Shown here: positions 35,426 through 43,478 of the stretch, in pieces
How the letters are laid out: the number at the start of each line of letters is the position of its first letter
Numbering within the stretch: the first letter of the stretch is position 1
Origin: Roseovarius sp.
GTDB taxonomy: Bacteria; Pseudomonadota; Alphaproteobacteria; Rhodobacterales; Rhodobacteraceae
NCBI GenBank assembly: GCA_029212365.1
Contig: JARGOC010000020.1
Location: forward strand, 1 to 59,973
DNA: 59,973 nt
Direction of reading: 5' to 3'
Position numbers and translations under genes: made by a program
The notes under the pieces: generated by a model
What the model saw: the letters and a program-made list of their open reading frames with translations, nothing else
Told to the model about the DNA's origin: nothing
Databases searched by the model: none

Positions 35426-35657
35426 GGAAGTGCTCCTCGATCCCCTTGTCCAAGAGCTTCCCCAAATCATCTGGCATATCCGTAACATCCATCGCTATCT
35501 GCGTGTCCCGTCCAGTCGTAAGGGCTTCAAAACGCTCCATCGACATAACGACGAAACGCGGTTTACGGTGCTTTGTGATGGCAACGGGAGCGACAGCCGC
35601 CGCCTCGAAGAGGTCGCCTGTGTTACGGGTTAGATCGCCAGCTGCGAACTGTTTCAT
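35415..35657 (-). CDS. Phd/YefM-type antitoxin
   Basis: This 80-residue protein begins MKQFAAGDLTRNTGDLFEAA, then APVAITKHRKPRFVVMSMERFEAL, the Phd/YefM DNA-binding fold. The acidic C-terminal tail would bind the toxin. It is first in a two-gene module and is expected to repress its own promoter, which lies in the AT-rich stretch at 35660-35720. Confidence 0.85.
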   Translation of the reverse strand: MKQFAAGDLTRNTGDLFEAAAVAPVAITKHRKPRFVVMSMERFEALTTGRDTQIAMDVTDMPDDLGKLLDKGIEEHFRDR

Positions 35658-36096
35658 CTCGATGCTCCACTAAATTTCTGTCTTAATCAGAATATACGTA
35701 TTTTCTTAATATTCTGCAAGCGGCGAGAAGTAAGCACTTTAAAGCGGTCACTTGAGATGTATGCGGCTAAGGTCTGCAATGAGCCCACACCAGACATGCC
35801 GAAATATTCCTGCGCGCGCTCGCAGCGCAGGAAATGCTGCGTCGACATAAAATCCGGTGCCGCGTCAGAGCGGGAAAACCGGCCATTCACACAAATTGCG
35901 TCAAGGATCAGAAATCGAGTTTACAGAGGACGGGCAAATCAAACGTGTGCCATTGCAGCGCTCACCCAAACCGAAAGCCAGCGCTGCTGCGGAAAAAGGA
36001 AGTCAGTGTCGAAGCTAATTTCTGCAAATCGACCCTTCCATCACTTTTATCGAGACACAACGCAGCCAAAGTTCTACGGTCATCGACGGAAGCGAT
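35658..36096. other. Gene-free stretch before the BLUF fragment
   Basis: The first 60 bases are AT-rich and should carry the antitoxin promoter. The rest contains CGCAGCGCAGGAAATGCTGCGTC near 35835, similar to GCGAAGCAATGCTGCGTCAGCG near 42060, apparently another dispersed intergenic repeat. No convincing gene. Confidence 0.4.
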
Positions 36097-36390
36097 GTGG
36101 TCATATGGCTGTCAAAGTATGCTCATGTTTCGCTCAATCCCGCAGGGGCACAAATCATCACAAACCTCATCCAGATAATCTACGTGTCGCAGCCGTTTGG
36201 CTTCGACGAGCCAACACTGGCCGGAATTCTGCTGGATGCCAGACGATGCAACAAGCGTGACGGCGTAACTGGCGCCCTGGTTTGCCGACATGACATTTAT
36301 CTTCAACTACTCGAAGGTCCCGAAGTGCCTGTGCGCGCAGCTTACGCGCGGATCAGTCAAGATGATCGCCATGTGGGGGTCAAGAATTGA
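36097..36390 (+). pseudogene. BLUF blue-light sensor domain, truncated
   Basis: The frame includes LIQIIYVSQPFGFDEPTLAG, RRCNKRDGVTGALVCR and LQLLEGPEVPVRAAYARISQ. These have the BLUF flavin-site Tyr (IYVS), Asn (CNKR) and Gln (LQLLEG). It stops after DRHVGVKN, about 20 residues before the end of a normal BLUF fold. The expected start just before LIQII reads ATC, so initiation would depend on an upstream ATG at 36097. Probably a non-functional remnant. Confidence 0.7.
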
Positions 36391-36447
36391 AGCCCGCCTT
36401 GTGCGTTGGCACACACTCAATCTACGACTTACAAAAAGGTGAATAGA

Positions 36448-36999
36448 ATGATGGCTGTGCACTCAGTGCCCGATGCGTTTACCGCAGGGGAATGTGATCG
36501 TATTGTCGCGACAACCGCCAACATGCCCAAAGATGACGCGCTGCTCGTGGGCCGCAATCGGGATCACAATATTCGCAATGCAGAACTCGTTTGGATGGAC
36601 GATGTCGGGGAAATGAGTTGGGTGATGACCCGGTTGATTGAGGTTGTCCGAACTTCCAACAAAGACCAGTTCGATTTCGATGTACGCGAATTTGCAGAAA
36701 GCCCGCAGGTTGCCAGTTACAAAGCAACCAAAAGCGGGCACTTTGCGTGGCATTCTGATATTGGAGATGGCCTTGCTGCAGGCAAAAGAAAGCTCACGCT
36801 TGTGCTGCAATTGAGTAAACCGGACACCTACGATGGGGGTGACCTGGAGATCAGACCAAGCGCTCACATCCTATCGGCCAACCGGGCCCAGGGATCAGTA
36901 AGTGTGTTTCCCAGTTTTGTGCTGCATCAAGTAACGCCGATCAAACGAGGCATACGGCGTTCGCTGACTGTCTGGGCGCATGGCCCCGCGTTTCGCTGA
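36448..36999 (+). CDS. 2OG-Fe(II) oxygenase (PKHD-type hydroxylase-like)
   Basis: This 183-residue protein has the double-stranded beta-helix of 2-oxoglutarate dioxygenases: HSDIGDG (His and Asp ligands, about residue 107), GDLEIRP, and FPSFVLHQVTPIKRGIRRSL (third His and the Arg that binds 2-oxoglutarate). It would hydroxylate a protein or amino acid substrate in the cytosol. ATG 36448 with an AAAGGTGA site is better than a start at 36406. It lies just after the BLUF remnant. Confidence 0.85.
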   Translation: MMAVHSVPDAFTAGECDRIVATTANMPKDDALLVGRNRDHNIRNAELVWMDDVGEMSWVMTRLIEVVRTSNKDQFDFDVREFAESPQVASYKATKSGHFAWHSDIGDGLAAGKRKLTLVLQLSKPDTYDGGDLEIRPSAHILSANRAQGSVSVFPSFVLHQVTPIKRGIRRSLTVWAHGPAFR

Positions 37000-37344
37000 A
37001 GCCAGATTAAGAAGATATCGGCTTTCAAATGCGTCGCGTTCTGAGATAGTCGCGCGCCTGACGATGTAAGTCAGCGCTCGAAGTCGAGATGGCCAGTGGT
37101 GTGCCGCTAAGTACATGGCAGTTCATTCGCGCTCCTGAAAAAGCGGGACATTGTGGGTCTTGTGAGCCCGTCCGGACGTACTAACGTTGTATTTCCGACG
37201 CTAAGAGACTATGTGAAAGATACGAAAGTTGCGGTTCTCTGCGGCATAGGCGCATCAGCCTGCCAGAGCGGACCACAATCCTCCATCATGAAAATTCAGC
37301 TGTCGTGTCCTTTAGCAGGGATCTGATGTTTGGGAAGGTTGCCG
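37000..37344. other. Gene-free stretch
   Basis: I see no coding region in these 345 bases. The final part must contain the promoter and ribosome site (GGGAAGG) of the 37345 gene. No strong hairpin or repeat was seen. Confidence 0.4.
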
Positions 37345-37656
37345 ATGTCATCGCGCACGACCACATCATTCGTGACATTTCTTCATCCGTTTGTGGTCGC
37401 GGGGTATACCGATGAACTGCCCGCAGGTGAATACGAAGTGTTGGCAGATGACGAAGTCATGCTGAGCAACAGCTTTGCGGCATACCGACGGACCGCGACG
37501 TTTCTATTGATCAATTTGCACGCAGGAAAGTCAGAGCTGCGCGCAGTGGATCACCGAGACCTTGAGTTGGCTCTGGCGCAGGATCAGGCCAACCCAAACA
37601 CTAACGAAATCAAAAATAGTGCGGCGGCGCTTTCTCCGTCAAAGGATCAAAAATGA
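37345..37656 (+). CDS. Small conserved protein, unknown function
   Basis: A 103-residue protein beginning with FVTFLHPFVVAGYTDELPAG, which forms a beta-rich N-terminal half (EYEVLADDE, then SNSFAAYRRTATFLLINL). I know this as a widespread uncharacterised alphaproteobacterial type but have no function. ATG 37345 has an AAGG site seven bases upstream. Its stop overlaps the next start (ATGA), so it is the first gene of an operon. Confidence 0.75.
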   Translation: MSSRTTTSFVTFLHPFVVAGYTDELPAGEYEVLADDEVMLSNSFAAYRRTATFLLINLHAGKSELRAVDHRDLELALAQDQANPNTNEIKNSAAALSPSKDQK

Positions 37657-38006
37657 CATTTCCCGAATGGACTAAACCCGGTGTTTACGGTGCCTTGGGT
37701 GGCGCGGTTGCTGTCTCTATTCTTGGCTTTACCTGGGGTGGCTGGACAACTGCAGGCAGTGCGGACGAAATGGCCCAAAACCGTGCTGCAGAGGAAGTCA
37801 CGTTGGCGATGGTGCCAGTTTGCCTAAATCTGTCAGAAGTTGATGCCGAACGCCCCGCAAAACTCGCTATGCTTCAAGAAGCTTCAAGCTTTCAGCGGCG
37901 CAATGCAATGATGGAAACAGGCTGGGCCACGCTGCCGGGTACTGATGCTCCAAGCAGAGATCTAGCAGACGCGTGCCTTGCGGGGCTTGAGTTAGATGGA
38001 TCGTAA
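37653..38006 (+). CDS. Membrane-anchored small protein, unknown function
   Basis: A 117-residue protein with one N-terminal transmembrane helix (GALGGAVAVSILGFTWGGW, residues 13-31) and a soluble helical part with ASSFQRRNAMMETGWATLPG. Conserved hypothetical family in alphaproteobacteria, function unknown. It overlaps both neighbours (4 bases before, 11 after). Confidence 0.75.
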   Translation: MTFPEWTKPGVYGALGGAVAVSILGFTWGGWTTAGSADEMAQNRAAEEVTLAMVPVCLNLSEVDAERPAKLAMLQEASSFQRRNAMMETGWATLPGTDAPSRDLADACLAGLELDGS

Positions 38007-38835
38007 ATCAAAGTTAACGGAGCCGCGACCTGCGCAAACTAACATTGCCCATATCCCAACTGACACACCAACATTCATGGCCCTATTTATGGGTTCGATT
38101 ATTGCGGTCCTGCTATTTGCATTACCAGCATTTGCCCAAAGTGCAGCTCTGCCAATCCCTGAGAACGCCAGTGCCAAAAGTTACGGCGATGGATGGGAAT
38201 GTAACATCGGGTTCCGCCTGAACGAGAATGCCTGCGTCGCTGTAGTCGTGCCGCAGAACGCATATGACACGAACCGGTCCTACGGTTCCGGGTGGGAATG
38301 TCTGCATGGGTTTCGCAGCACCGACGAAACTGCATGTGCTGCAGTCGTGGTGCCTGAGGGCGGGTTCTTAGACCCGTCAGGCGCACGGTGGCAGTGTTTG
38401 CGTGGCTACACCAAGGTCGATGACTCATGTCAGGAGATCGTGTTGCCAGCAAATGCGTACTTGGCAGATGCCTCATATGGCTCGACGTGGACATGCGAAC
38501 GTGGGTTTGAAGCAACTGGCGACCAGTGTGCCGCCATTGCGGTTCCAGCCAACGCCTATCTGAATGGGTCAGGATACGGTCAGCCCTGGACATGTGAGCG
38601 TGGTTTCTTTGAACAGGACGGTCTGTGCGAAGCCGTCGTGATCCCTGCAAATGCCTATTTTGACGACGCAACCTACGGAACAGGGTGGAAGTGTGAACGT
38701 GGATACGAAGCCTCAGGAGACACATGCGAATTGATCGTCGTTCCCGAAAACGCCCATTTGGACAGATCGGGCAACCGCTGGGAATGCGACAGGAACTTCC
38801 AAAAATCAAAGGGGCTGTGCGCGCTTAACAACTAG
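37996..38835 (+). CDS. Exported Cys-rich protein with seven repeats
   Basis: After a hydrophobic export segment (MALFMGSIIAVLLFALPAFA), the mature part consists of seven units of about 31-34 residues. The pattern is VP-x-NAY ... YG-x-GW-x-CERGF ... C. Each unit has two cysteines, giving a regular chain of probable disulfide-bonded modules in the periplasm or on the surface. The frame can start at 37996 (overlapping the previous gene by 11 bases) or at ATG 38077, which places the signal peptide at the N-terminus. Function unknown. The conserved NAY, aromatic and Gly residues suggest a binding scaffold. Confidence 0.8.
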   Translation: MDRKSKLTEPRPAQTNIAHIPTDTPTFMALFMGSIIAVLLFALPAFAQSAALPIPENASAKSYGDGWECNIGFRLNENACVAVVVPQNAYDTNRSYGSGWECLHGFRSTDETACAAVVVPEGGFLDPSGARWQCLRGYTKVDDSCQEIVLPANAYLADASYGSTWTCERGFEATGDQCAAIAVPANAYLNGSGYGQPWTCERGFFEQDGLCEAVVIPANAYFDDATYGTGWKCERGYEASGDTCELIVVPENAHLDRSGNRWECDRNFQKSKGLCALNN

Positions 38836-38918
38836 GCACAAAGCACGGCAACACAAACCTCAAAATGCGCAGGTGAGGACAGTTCTGTCCACCGTGCCGA
38901 CCAAAATAGGGAACTACA

Positions 38919-40118
38919 ATGGAAACCAAATCTGAAACTGTCGACACCATCCGCCGTCCCGTCAGGGGCGCGCAAGCGCCACCAATGACCCACAGCGAAC
39001 CCAAACATGCGACTTCAATCACGCAGGTCACAGCGCCACCATCGGCAGTCGTCTACTGCGAGGGGAATTTCGCGCAAATCGACGGCAAGACAGCAAATGG
39101 CCTTGTTCGCTATTCACAAGCGTATCGGATCATTTCTGTCATCGACAGCACTTATAGCGGACAAGACAGCGGATCTGTTCTTGACGATTCAATCAACCAC
39201 ATACCGATCTTTGGTGATTTGGATGCTGCAGTTGCACATCAAACCGTCATTCCCGATACGTTGATCTATGGGATGGCCCCCTCATCGGGGCGGCTTTCAC
39301 CTGCGGATCGAGGCGTTGTTCTGCAAGCGATTGAGCTTGGCATGAACATCGTGAGCGGGCTGCATGAATACCTGAGCGATGACGTTGAAATCTCCAGTGC
39401 GGCATTTGAACAGAATGTCACGGTCCGGGACATCCGCAAGCCGAAACCCAGCAAGGACATGCGCCTGTTCGATGGCAGTGTCGCTGGTGTCAAAGCGCTG
39501 CGCATTGCAGTTCTCGGCACCGATTGCGCCATTGGAAAGCGGACAACGGCAACCGTTTTGGCGCGCGCTCTGAATGCGAAGGGCATCAAGACAGTGCTTG
39601 TCGGCACGGGCCAGACCGGCCTGATGCAGGGTGCCAAATATGGCATCGCAATGGATGCCGTGCCGCCCCAATTCTGCTGTGGCGAGCTTGAAGGCGCGAT
39701 TGTTGCAGCGTCTGACGCGGAAAAACCCGATATTATTTTGATCGAAGGCCAAGGCGCACTCAGCCATCCCGCGTTTTGCACATCGGCCTTTATCCTGCGC
39801 GGTAGCCAGCCGGATGCTGTCATCTTGCAGCACGCGCCCAAACGCGCCCACCGCTGCGACTTTCCCAACATGCCGATGCCCACAGCGTTAAGTGAGATCG
39901 CCCTGATCGAGGCCTTTGCAGATACAAAGGTCATCGGTGTCACGCTCAATCACGAGGCGATGACTGACGCCGAAATTTCCGAAACCATCACGGCACAATC
40001 GCAGAAGCTCGGGTTGCCTGTAACCGATGCATTGGCCCGACCGGCTGCACATTTGCTTGCGATGGTAGTCGCCGCATACCCCAGTTTGACGCAAAGGCTT
40101 TCGATGGCCGCGATATGA
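38919..40118 (+). CDS. DUF1611 family protein (DgcN-like)
   Basis: A 399-residue protein with an unusual 40-residue N-terminal extension, a Rossmann-like N-terminal domain (SAVVYCEGNFAQIDGKTA on) and a C-terminal P-loop-like domain (AVLGTDCAIGKRTTATVLAR, about residue 195). The family includes DgcN, described as a D-glutamate N-acetyltransferase. The stop overlaps the racemase gene as ATGA. A joint role in D-amino acid metabolism is inferred from this pairing; the actual substrate is open. Confidence 0.85.
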   Translation: METKSETVDTIRRPVRGAQAPPMTHSEPKHATSITQVTAPPSAVVYCEGNFAQIDGKTANGLVRYSQAYRIISVIDSTYSGQDSGSVLDDSINHIPIFGDLDAAVAHQTVIPDTLIYGMAPSSGRLSPADRGVVLQAIELGMNIVSGLHEYLSDDVEISSAAFEQNVTVRDIRKPKPSKDMRLFDGSVAGVKALRIAVLGTDCAIGKRTTATVLARALNAKGIKTVLVGTGQTGLMQGAKYGIAMDAVPPQFCCGELEGAIVAASDAEKPDIILIEGQGALSHPAFCTSAFILRGSQPDAVILQHAPKRAHRCDFPNMPMPTALSEIALIEAFADTKVIGVTLNHEAMTDAEISETITAQSQKLGLPVTDALARPAAHLLAMVVAAYPSLTQRLSMAAI

Positions 40119-41236
40119 GCTGCCCACGCATCGAAGTGGATCTGAGCAAGATACGGCGCAACACGCAGACAATTGCCGGGCGTTTAGGCCCACGTGGTAT
40201 CGGCGTCACAGGCGTGACCAAGGCTGTTTGCGGGCATCCTGCCATCGCCCAAGCCATGCTGGATGGCGGGGCTGTGGGGCTTGCGGATGCACGTATCAGC
40301 AATGTGCAGAGGTTACGCCAAGCAGGTATCACAAGCCCAGTCACTCTGATCCGAACGCCGATGTTAAGTCAGGCCGATGAGGTCGTTCAGTTCTGCGAAA
40401 TGAGCTATAACACTGAGATTGCTGTCATTGCTGCTTTGGCGTCTGCCGCCATCCGAAAAGACAAGATTCACGGTATCATACTGATGGTCGAGATGGGCGA
40501 TGGACGCGAAGGTATTTCCCCCGAGAACGTGGCTGAAGTTGCGCAGGAAGTTATGACGATGCAAGGGGTGGCGCTGAAAGGCATTGGCGCAAACTTTGCC
40601 TGTCTGAGCGGGATCGCCCCCACTGCGTCTCAAATGGCCTCTCTTTGCGACCTCGCGAACGAAATTGAGGCGGTGTGTGGCCCATCTTTGAAAACCGTGT
40701 CCGGTGGTAACTCTGCAAACTTGCCTTGGGCGGTTGGATGGCGATCTAATGGCCGCATCAACGACCTAAGATTGGGGGAAGCAATACTTCTGGGCGTTGA
40801 ACCGATCACCGGCGACCAGATCGGTGGAATGCACACGGACGCCTTCACGCTTGTCGCTGAAATTATAGAGACGGGTGAAAAACCTTCGCCTTTCCCCATT
40901 GCCTTAGTCGATCCAACTTTGGCAAGACTTCACATTCTACCAACCAGTGGTGCCGCCAAGCGTCTTATCCTCGCGATAGGGCATCAGGACACGGACATTT
41001 CTGGGCTTTCGTTGCCTGTTGGATGCACATTGATCGGTGCAACCAGCGATCATCTCGTCATTGAGTCGATCCGATCCCCGCTACAGTTGGGCACCGAAGT
41101 GAGATTTCAGATGAACTACTCGGCACTAATGCATGCAATGGCCGCGCCCGACATCGAAATAAAACTGCTCGATGATCGGCCCGCAAGACAACCGCGACAT
41201 ACCCAAGGCAAGTCCGAACGCCTGACTCTGGTTTGA
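40115..41236 (+). CDS. Alanine/ornithine racemase family PLP enzyme
   Basis: This 373-residue fold-type III PLP enzyme has RIEVDLSKIRRNTQTIAGRL at its N-terminus, the cofactor lysine in GVTKAVCGHP (about residue 37), MVEMGDGREGI near residue 127 and SGGNSANLP near residue 196. Relatives racemise ornithine, lysine or alanine. A basic tail after residue 355 is not part of the fold. It is translationally coupled to the DUF1611 gene, which fits a racemase plus N-modifying enzyme pathway. Confidence 0.85.
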   Translation: MSCPRIEVDLSKIRRNTQTIAGRLGPRGIGVTGVTKAVCGHPAIAQAMLDGGAVGLADARISNVQRLRQAGITSPVTLIRTPMLSQADEVVQFCEMSYNTEIAVIAALASAAIRKDKIHGIILMVEMGDGREGISPENVAEVAQEVMTMQGVALKGIGANFACLSGIAPTASQMASLCDLANEIEAVCGPSLKTVSGGNSANLPWAVGWRSNGRINDLRLGEAILLGVEPITGDQIGGMHTDAFTLVAEIIETGEKPSPFPIALVDPTLARLHILPTSGAAKRLILAIGHQDTDISGLSLPVGCTLIGATSDHLVIESIRSPLQLGTEVRFQMNYSALMHAMAAPDIEIKLLDDRPARQPRHTQGKSERLTLV

Positions 41237-41286
41237 ATAACCTCGCTTGGACGAACCGACCTGAAACCAAAGAAGGAGACCGATAA

Positions 41287-41493
41287 ATGGCGAAGCTCAC
41301 AAAAACAGATGTGTTTAAAGCGTATGACTCCAAACCGGAAACTCCGATGGACAAGACGACCCGTGTTGTCAGAAAAATGGTCGACGAAGACGCGGAAAAA
41401 CGACAAGCTAAAATTACCCGGCTTCGCAATGCTCGCCTCGAAAGAGAAGCGAACACGCCACCAGAAACCACAGCCAAAAATCGGCGATCCTAG
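41287..41493 (+). CDS. Small charged protein, unknown function
   Basis: A 68-residue, highly charged, helical protein (AEKRQAKITRLRNARLERE), with a good AAGGAG site before ATG 41287. Same strand, 50 bases after the racemase gene. No family recognised; it may act as a small DNA- or RNA-binding protein. Confidence 0.6.
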   Translation: MAKLTKTDVFKAYDSKPETPMDKTTRVVRKMVDEDAEKRQAKITRLRNARLEREANTPPETTAKNRRS

Positions 41494-41543
41494 GCCGCTC
41501 CCAAAACTCCCAATCGCCCCCCGCTCCCTCTAAGGATAAACCC

Positions 41544-41825
41544 ATGACAAGCTCAGAGCAAACCGCAGAGAAAATTCACTATATCTGCCAGACATATGTT
41601 GAAACGAAGGCTGGGCGCGATGGACAGGCTGGCGTAAAAATTGCCAAGCAATACGAATATTCCACAGCGTCGGAGGCACAAAACAGAGCCGAACGAGAAG
41701 CTCTATCCGAAGATTGTGCGGGTGCCGACGCTTACATGGTCATTGAGGACCCAAACAGCGGAGAAGTCGGAACGCCAAGCTTCCTCATAAGGCTCGGCAA
41801 CGTTCCGGAATTTGACGATTTCTAG
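41544..41825 (+). CDS. Small soluble protein, unknown function
   Basis: A 93-residue protein with KIHYICQTYVETKAGRDG and SEAQNRAEREAL, preceded by an AAGGA site before ATG 41544. The sequence has normal soluble-protein character (alternating beta and helix). Last gene of the plus-strand run that begins at 36448; I do not recognise it. Confidence 0.65.
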   Translation: MTSSEQTAEKIHYICQTYVETKAGRDGQAGVKIAKQYEYSTASEAQNRAEREALSEDCAGADAYMVIEDPNSGEVGTPSFLIRLGNVPEFDDF

Positions 41826-42146
41826 AAGTGTTAGAATAGCTAAGGCTTACCCGAAAGCCGTGTCCCACGATCCAGATAGTTTAAACCAGACAAGCGGTGA
41901 TTGTCGTGAATACAGAGAATTCACATGTCCTCCCGCGCGTCGATATTTCTGACGCCGCGCAGCGAAAGCGCGGTCTAAATTTGACGGCATAGAGCCAAGT
42001 TAAATGGCCGCATCGGCGACGCTATCTGCAATGCAGCGATGAGCATACTGCAAGCGCGAAGCAATGCTGCGTCAGCGAAGCGCGAAAACCCGATGACCGC
42101 TCTGTCCGCGTTGCAGTCATCCGTGCGTAGTGCAGCGAACGTCGAC
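41826..42146. other. Gene-free stretch with repeat-like sequence
   Basis: Around 42045-42105 is a GAAGCAATGCTGCGTCAGCG sequence related to 35830-35880. It lies at the other end of the cargo segment that interrupts the plasmid core, so the two copies flank 35.8-42.1 kb. No gene. Confidence 0.4.
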
Positions 42147-42803
42147 TTAGCCCCTCTGCACCGCAAAAAACTCTGCCAACACCGCGCTGCCCTTAGCCAT
42201 TTCGCGACTGATGAGCGTCGATCCCGCCAGTGACGCCTTTAAAAGCCGCACAAGGCTGCCGGTTTCCTCAATGCGGTAGCAGCGCTGTTTTTGACTCCCA
42301 CGCCTGTAATGGGTTGCTGTGACGATCTGGCAGGTACTGCCATCGCTGAGGGTCACAGGGGAGGCGAGCTTGATCTTGTCGCCCTCAGCGTAGTCAGGGA
42401 TCGCTGCCCAGTCCCGACACCGCTGCCGCCAAGCGTGGGCGTAGCTGTCGGAATCTTTCAACTCGGACAAGAGATTGAGGATGCTTAGTGGCGCGCGAGA
42501 CTCACAGGGACCAGCGCTTTCCTCCATGTCCTTGTAGCCCCAGCACCCGTCGTCGTAGCGCGTCAGAAACACCGCACCGAAGGTGAATGGTCCGTCTTTG
42601 TCGGTCACATAGGTCCGATCCACCAAGGGCCCCGCATCGCATGCAACGACCTTTGCGGCCGCATACCACGTTGAGCCAACCTTACTGGCTTTGACCAGTG
42701 TCGTGCGGCGCGTATCTGTCTCGAAGGTGCAGAGACGCGTGATCTCTGCTTTCTCATCGGCGTAGGTCTGAACTCGCCGGTCGGTGTAAAAGAGCCAACC
42801 CAT
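42147..42803 (-). CDS. DUF6927-like plasmid protein
   Basis: A 218-residue soluble protein starting MGWLFYTDRRVQTYADEKAEI. I associate it with an uncharacterised plasmid family (DUF6927), with moderate certainty. Contains YDDGCWGYKDMEESAGPCE near residue 84. The start overlaps the preceding stop (TAATG), so it is the last gene of the ardC-parB-like operon. Function unknown. Confidence 0.65.
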   Translation of the reverse strand: MGWLFYTDRRVQTYADEKAEITRLCTFETDTRRTTLVKASKVGSTWYAAAKVVACDAGPLVDRTYVTDKDGPFTFGAVFLTRYDDGCWGYKDMEESAGPCESRAPLSILNLLSELKDSDSYAHAWRQRCRDWAAIPDYAEGDKIKLASPVTLSDGSTCQIVTATHYRRGSQKQRCYRIEETGSLVRLLKASLAGSTLISREMAKGSAVLAEFFAVQRG

Positions 42804-43396
42804 TATGCTGCCCTCCGGTCTTCGAGCTCCATGAGTGCATCGAGCGGCACGCGATACGGCTGCATGGCATCGAAGTCTTCGCAGTTGCCGCAGTTCTGAA
42901 CGATGGCAAAGGTGTCGCAGGCGTCCTTGAGGACCACTCGGAATGTGCCACCCAAGCCTGACGGAACCTCATAGGTGCCACCAATCAGAAAGTCTGAGGC
43001 GCGACGGACGAAGACACGGATAGAATGCCCATCGGTGGCCAGCCGAATGGCCCCCTGCTCACGATCAATCAGGGTTTGCACATCATCAAGGATGTCTGTG
43101 TAGAACTGCCCGGTCAGATCGCGGAACGCCATTTGACGCTGTGCCATCCAATCGCTGTCGCGAAATGGATTGATGCCGTTCGCGAAGGCAAAGCTGGGAT
43201 CGGACTGCTCGGTGGTGACGATGCGCGTAGTTGACCCGTCAATGCCGTTGGAGCGCAGATGCACGCCGTTCCCAACGATGAGGATCAGGGCCGGCTTATC
43301 AATTGGCCCGTTCCAATTGGGCAGGAAGGTTGAACAGGAGCGCGCATGCGTGATTTGCGCCGCAACAGCGGACGCGGAGAACTTGAGAATAGCCAT
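42803..43396 (-). CDS. Plasmid-core protein, unknown function
   Basis: A 197-residue protein starting MAILKFSASAVAAQITHARS, without recognised domain. C-terminal RVVLKDACDTFAIVQNCGNC contains a CxxC-like pair. The longer frame to 43537 reads through an unlikely leader, so ATG 43396 was chosen. It lies between the ParB-like and DUF6927-like genes in one operon. Confidence 0.65.
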   Translation of the reverse strand: MAILKFSASAVAAQITHARSCSTFLPNWNGPIDKPALILIVGNGVHLRSNGIDGSTTRIVTTEQSDPSFAFANGINPFRDSDWMAQRQMAFRDLTGQFYTDILDDVQTLIDREQGAIRLATDGHSIRVFVRRASDFLIGGTYEVPSGLGGTFRVVLKDACDTFAIVQNCGNCEDFDAMQPYRVPLDALMELEDRRAA

Positions 43397-43478
43397 GGGG
43401 ATGTCTTTCTTAGTGTTGCAAGGGAATGTCGGGTCTGACCCGCGCCTGATGTTTCCAAGCGCGGGTCGCCTCAATGGA

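Noticed and set aside
39266..39949. 227-codon minus-strand frame opposite the DUF1611 gene
   Set aside because: Shadow; the plus-strand DUF1611 domain is continuous and coupled to the racemase.
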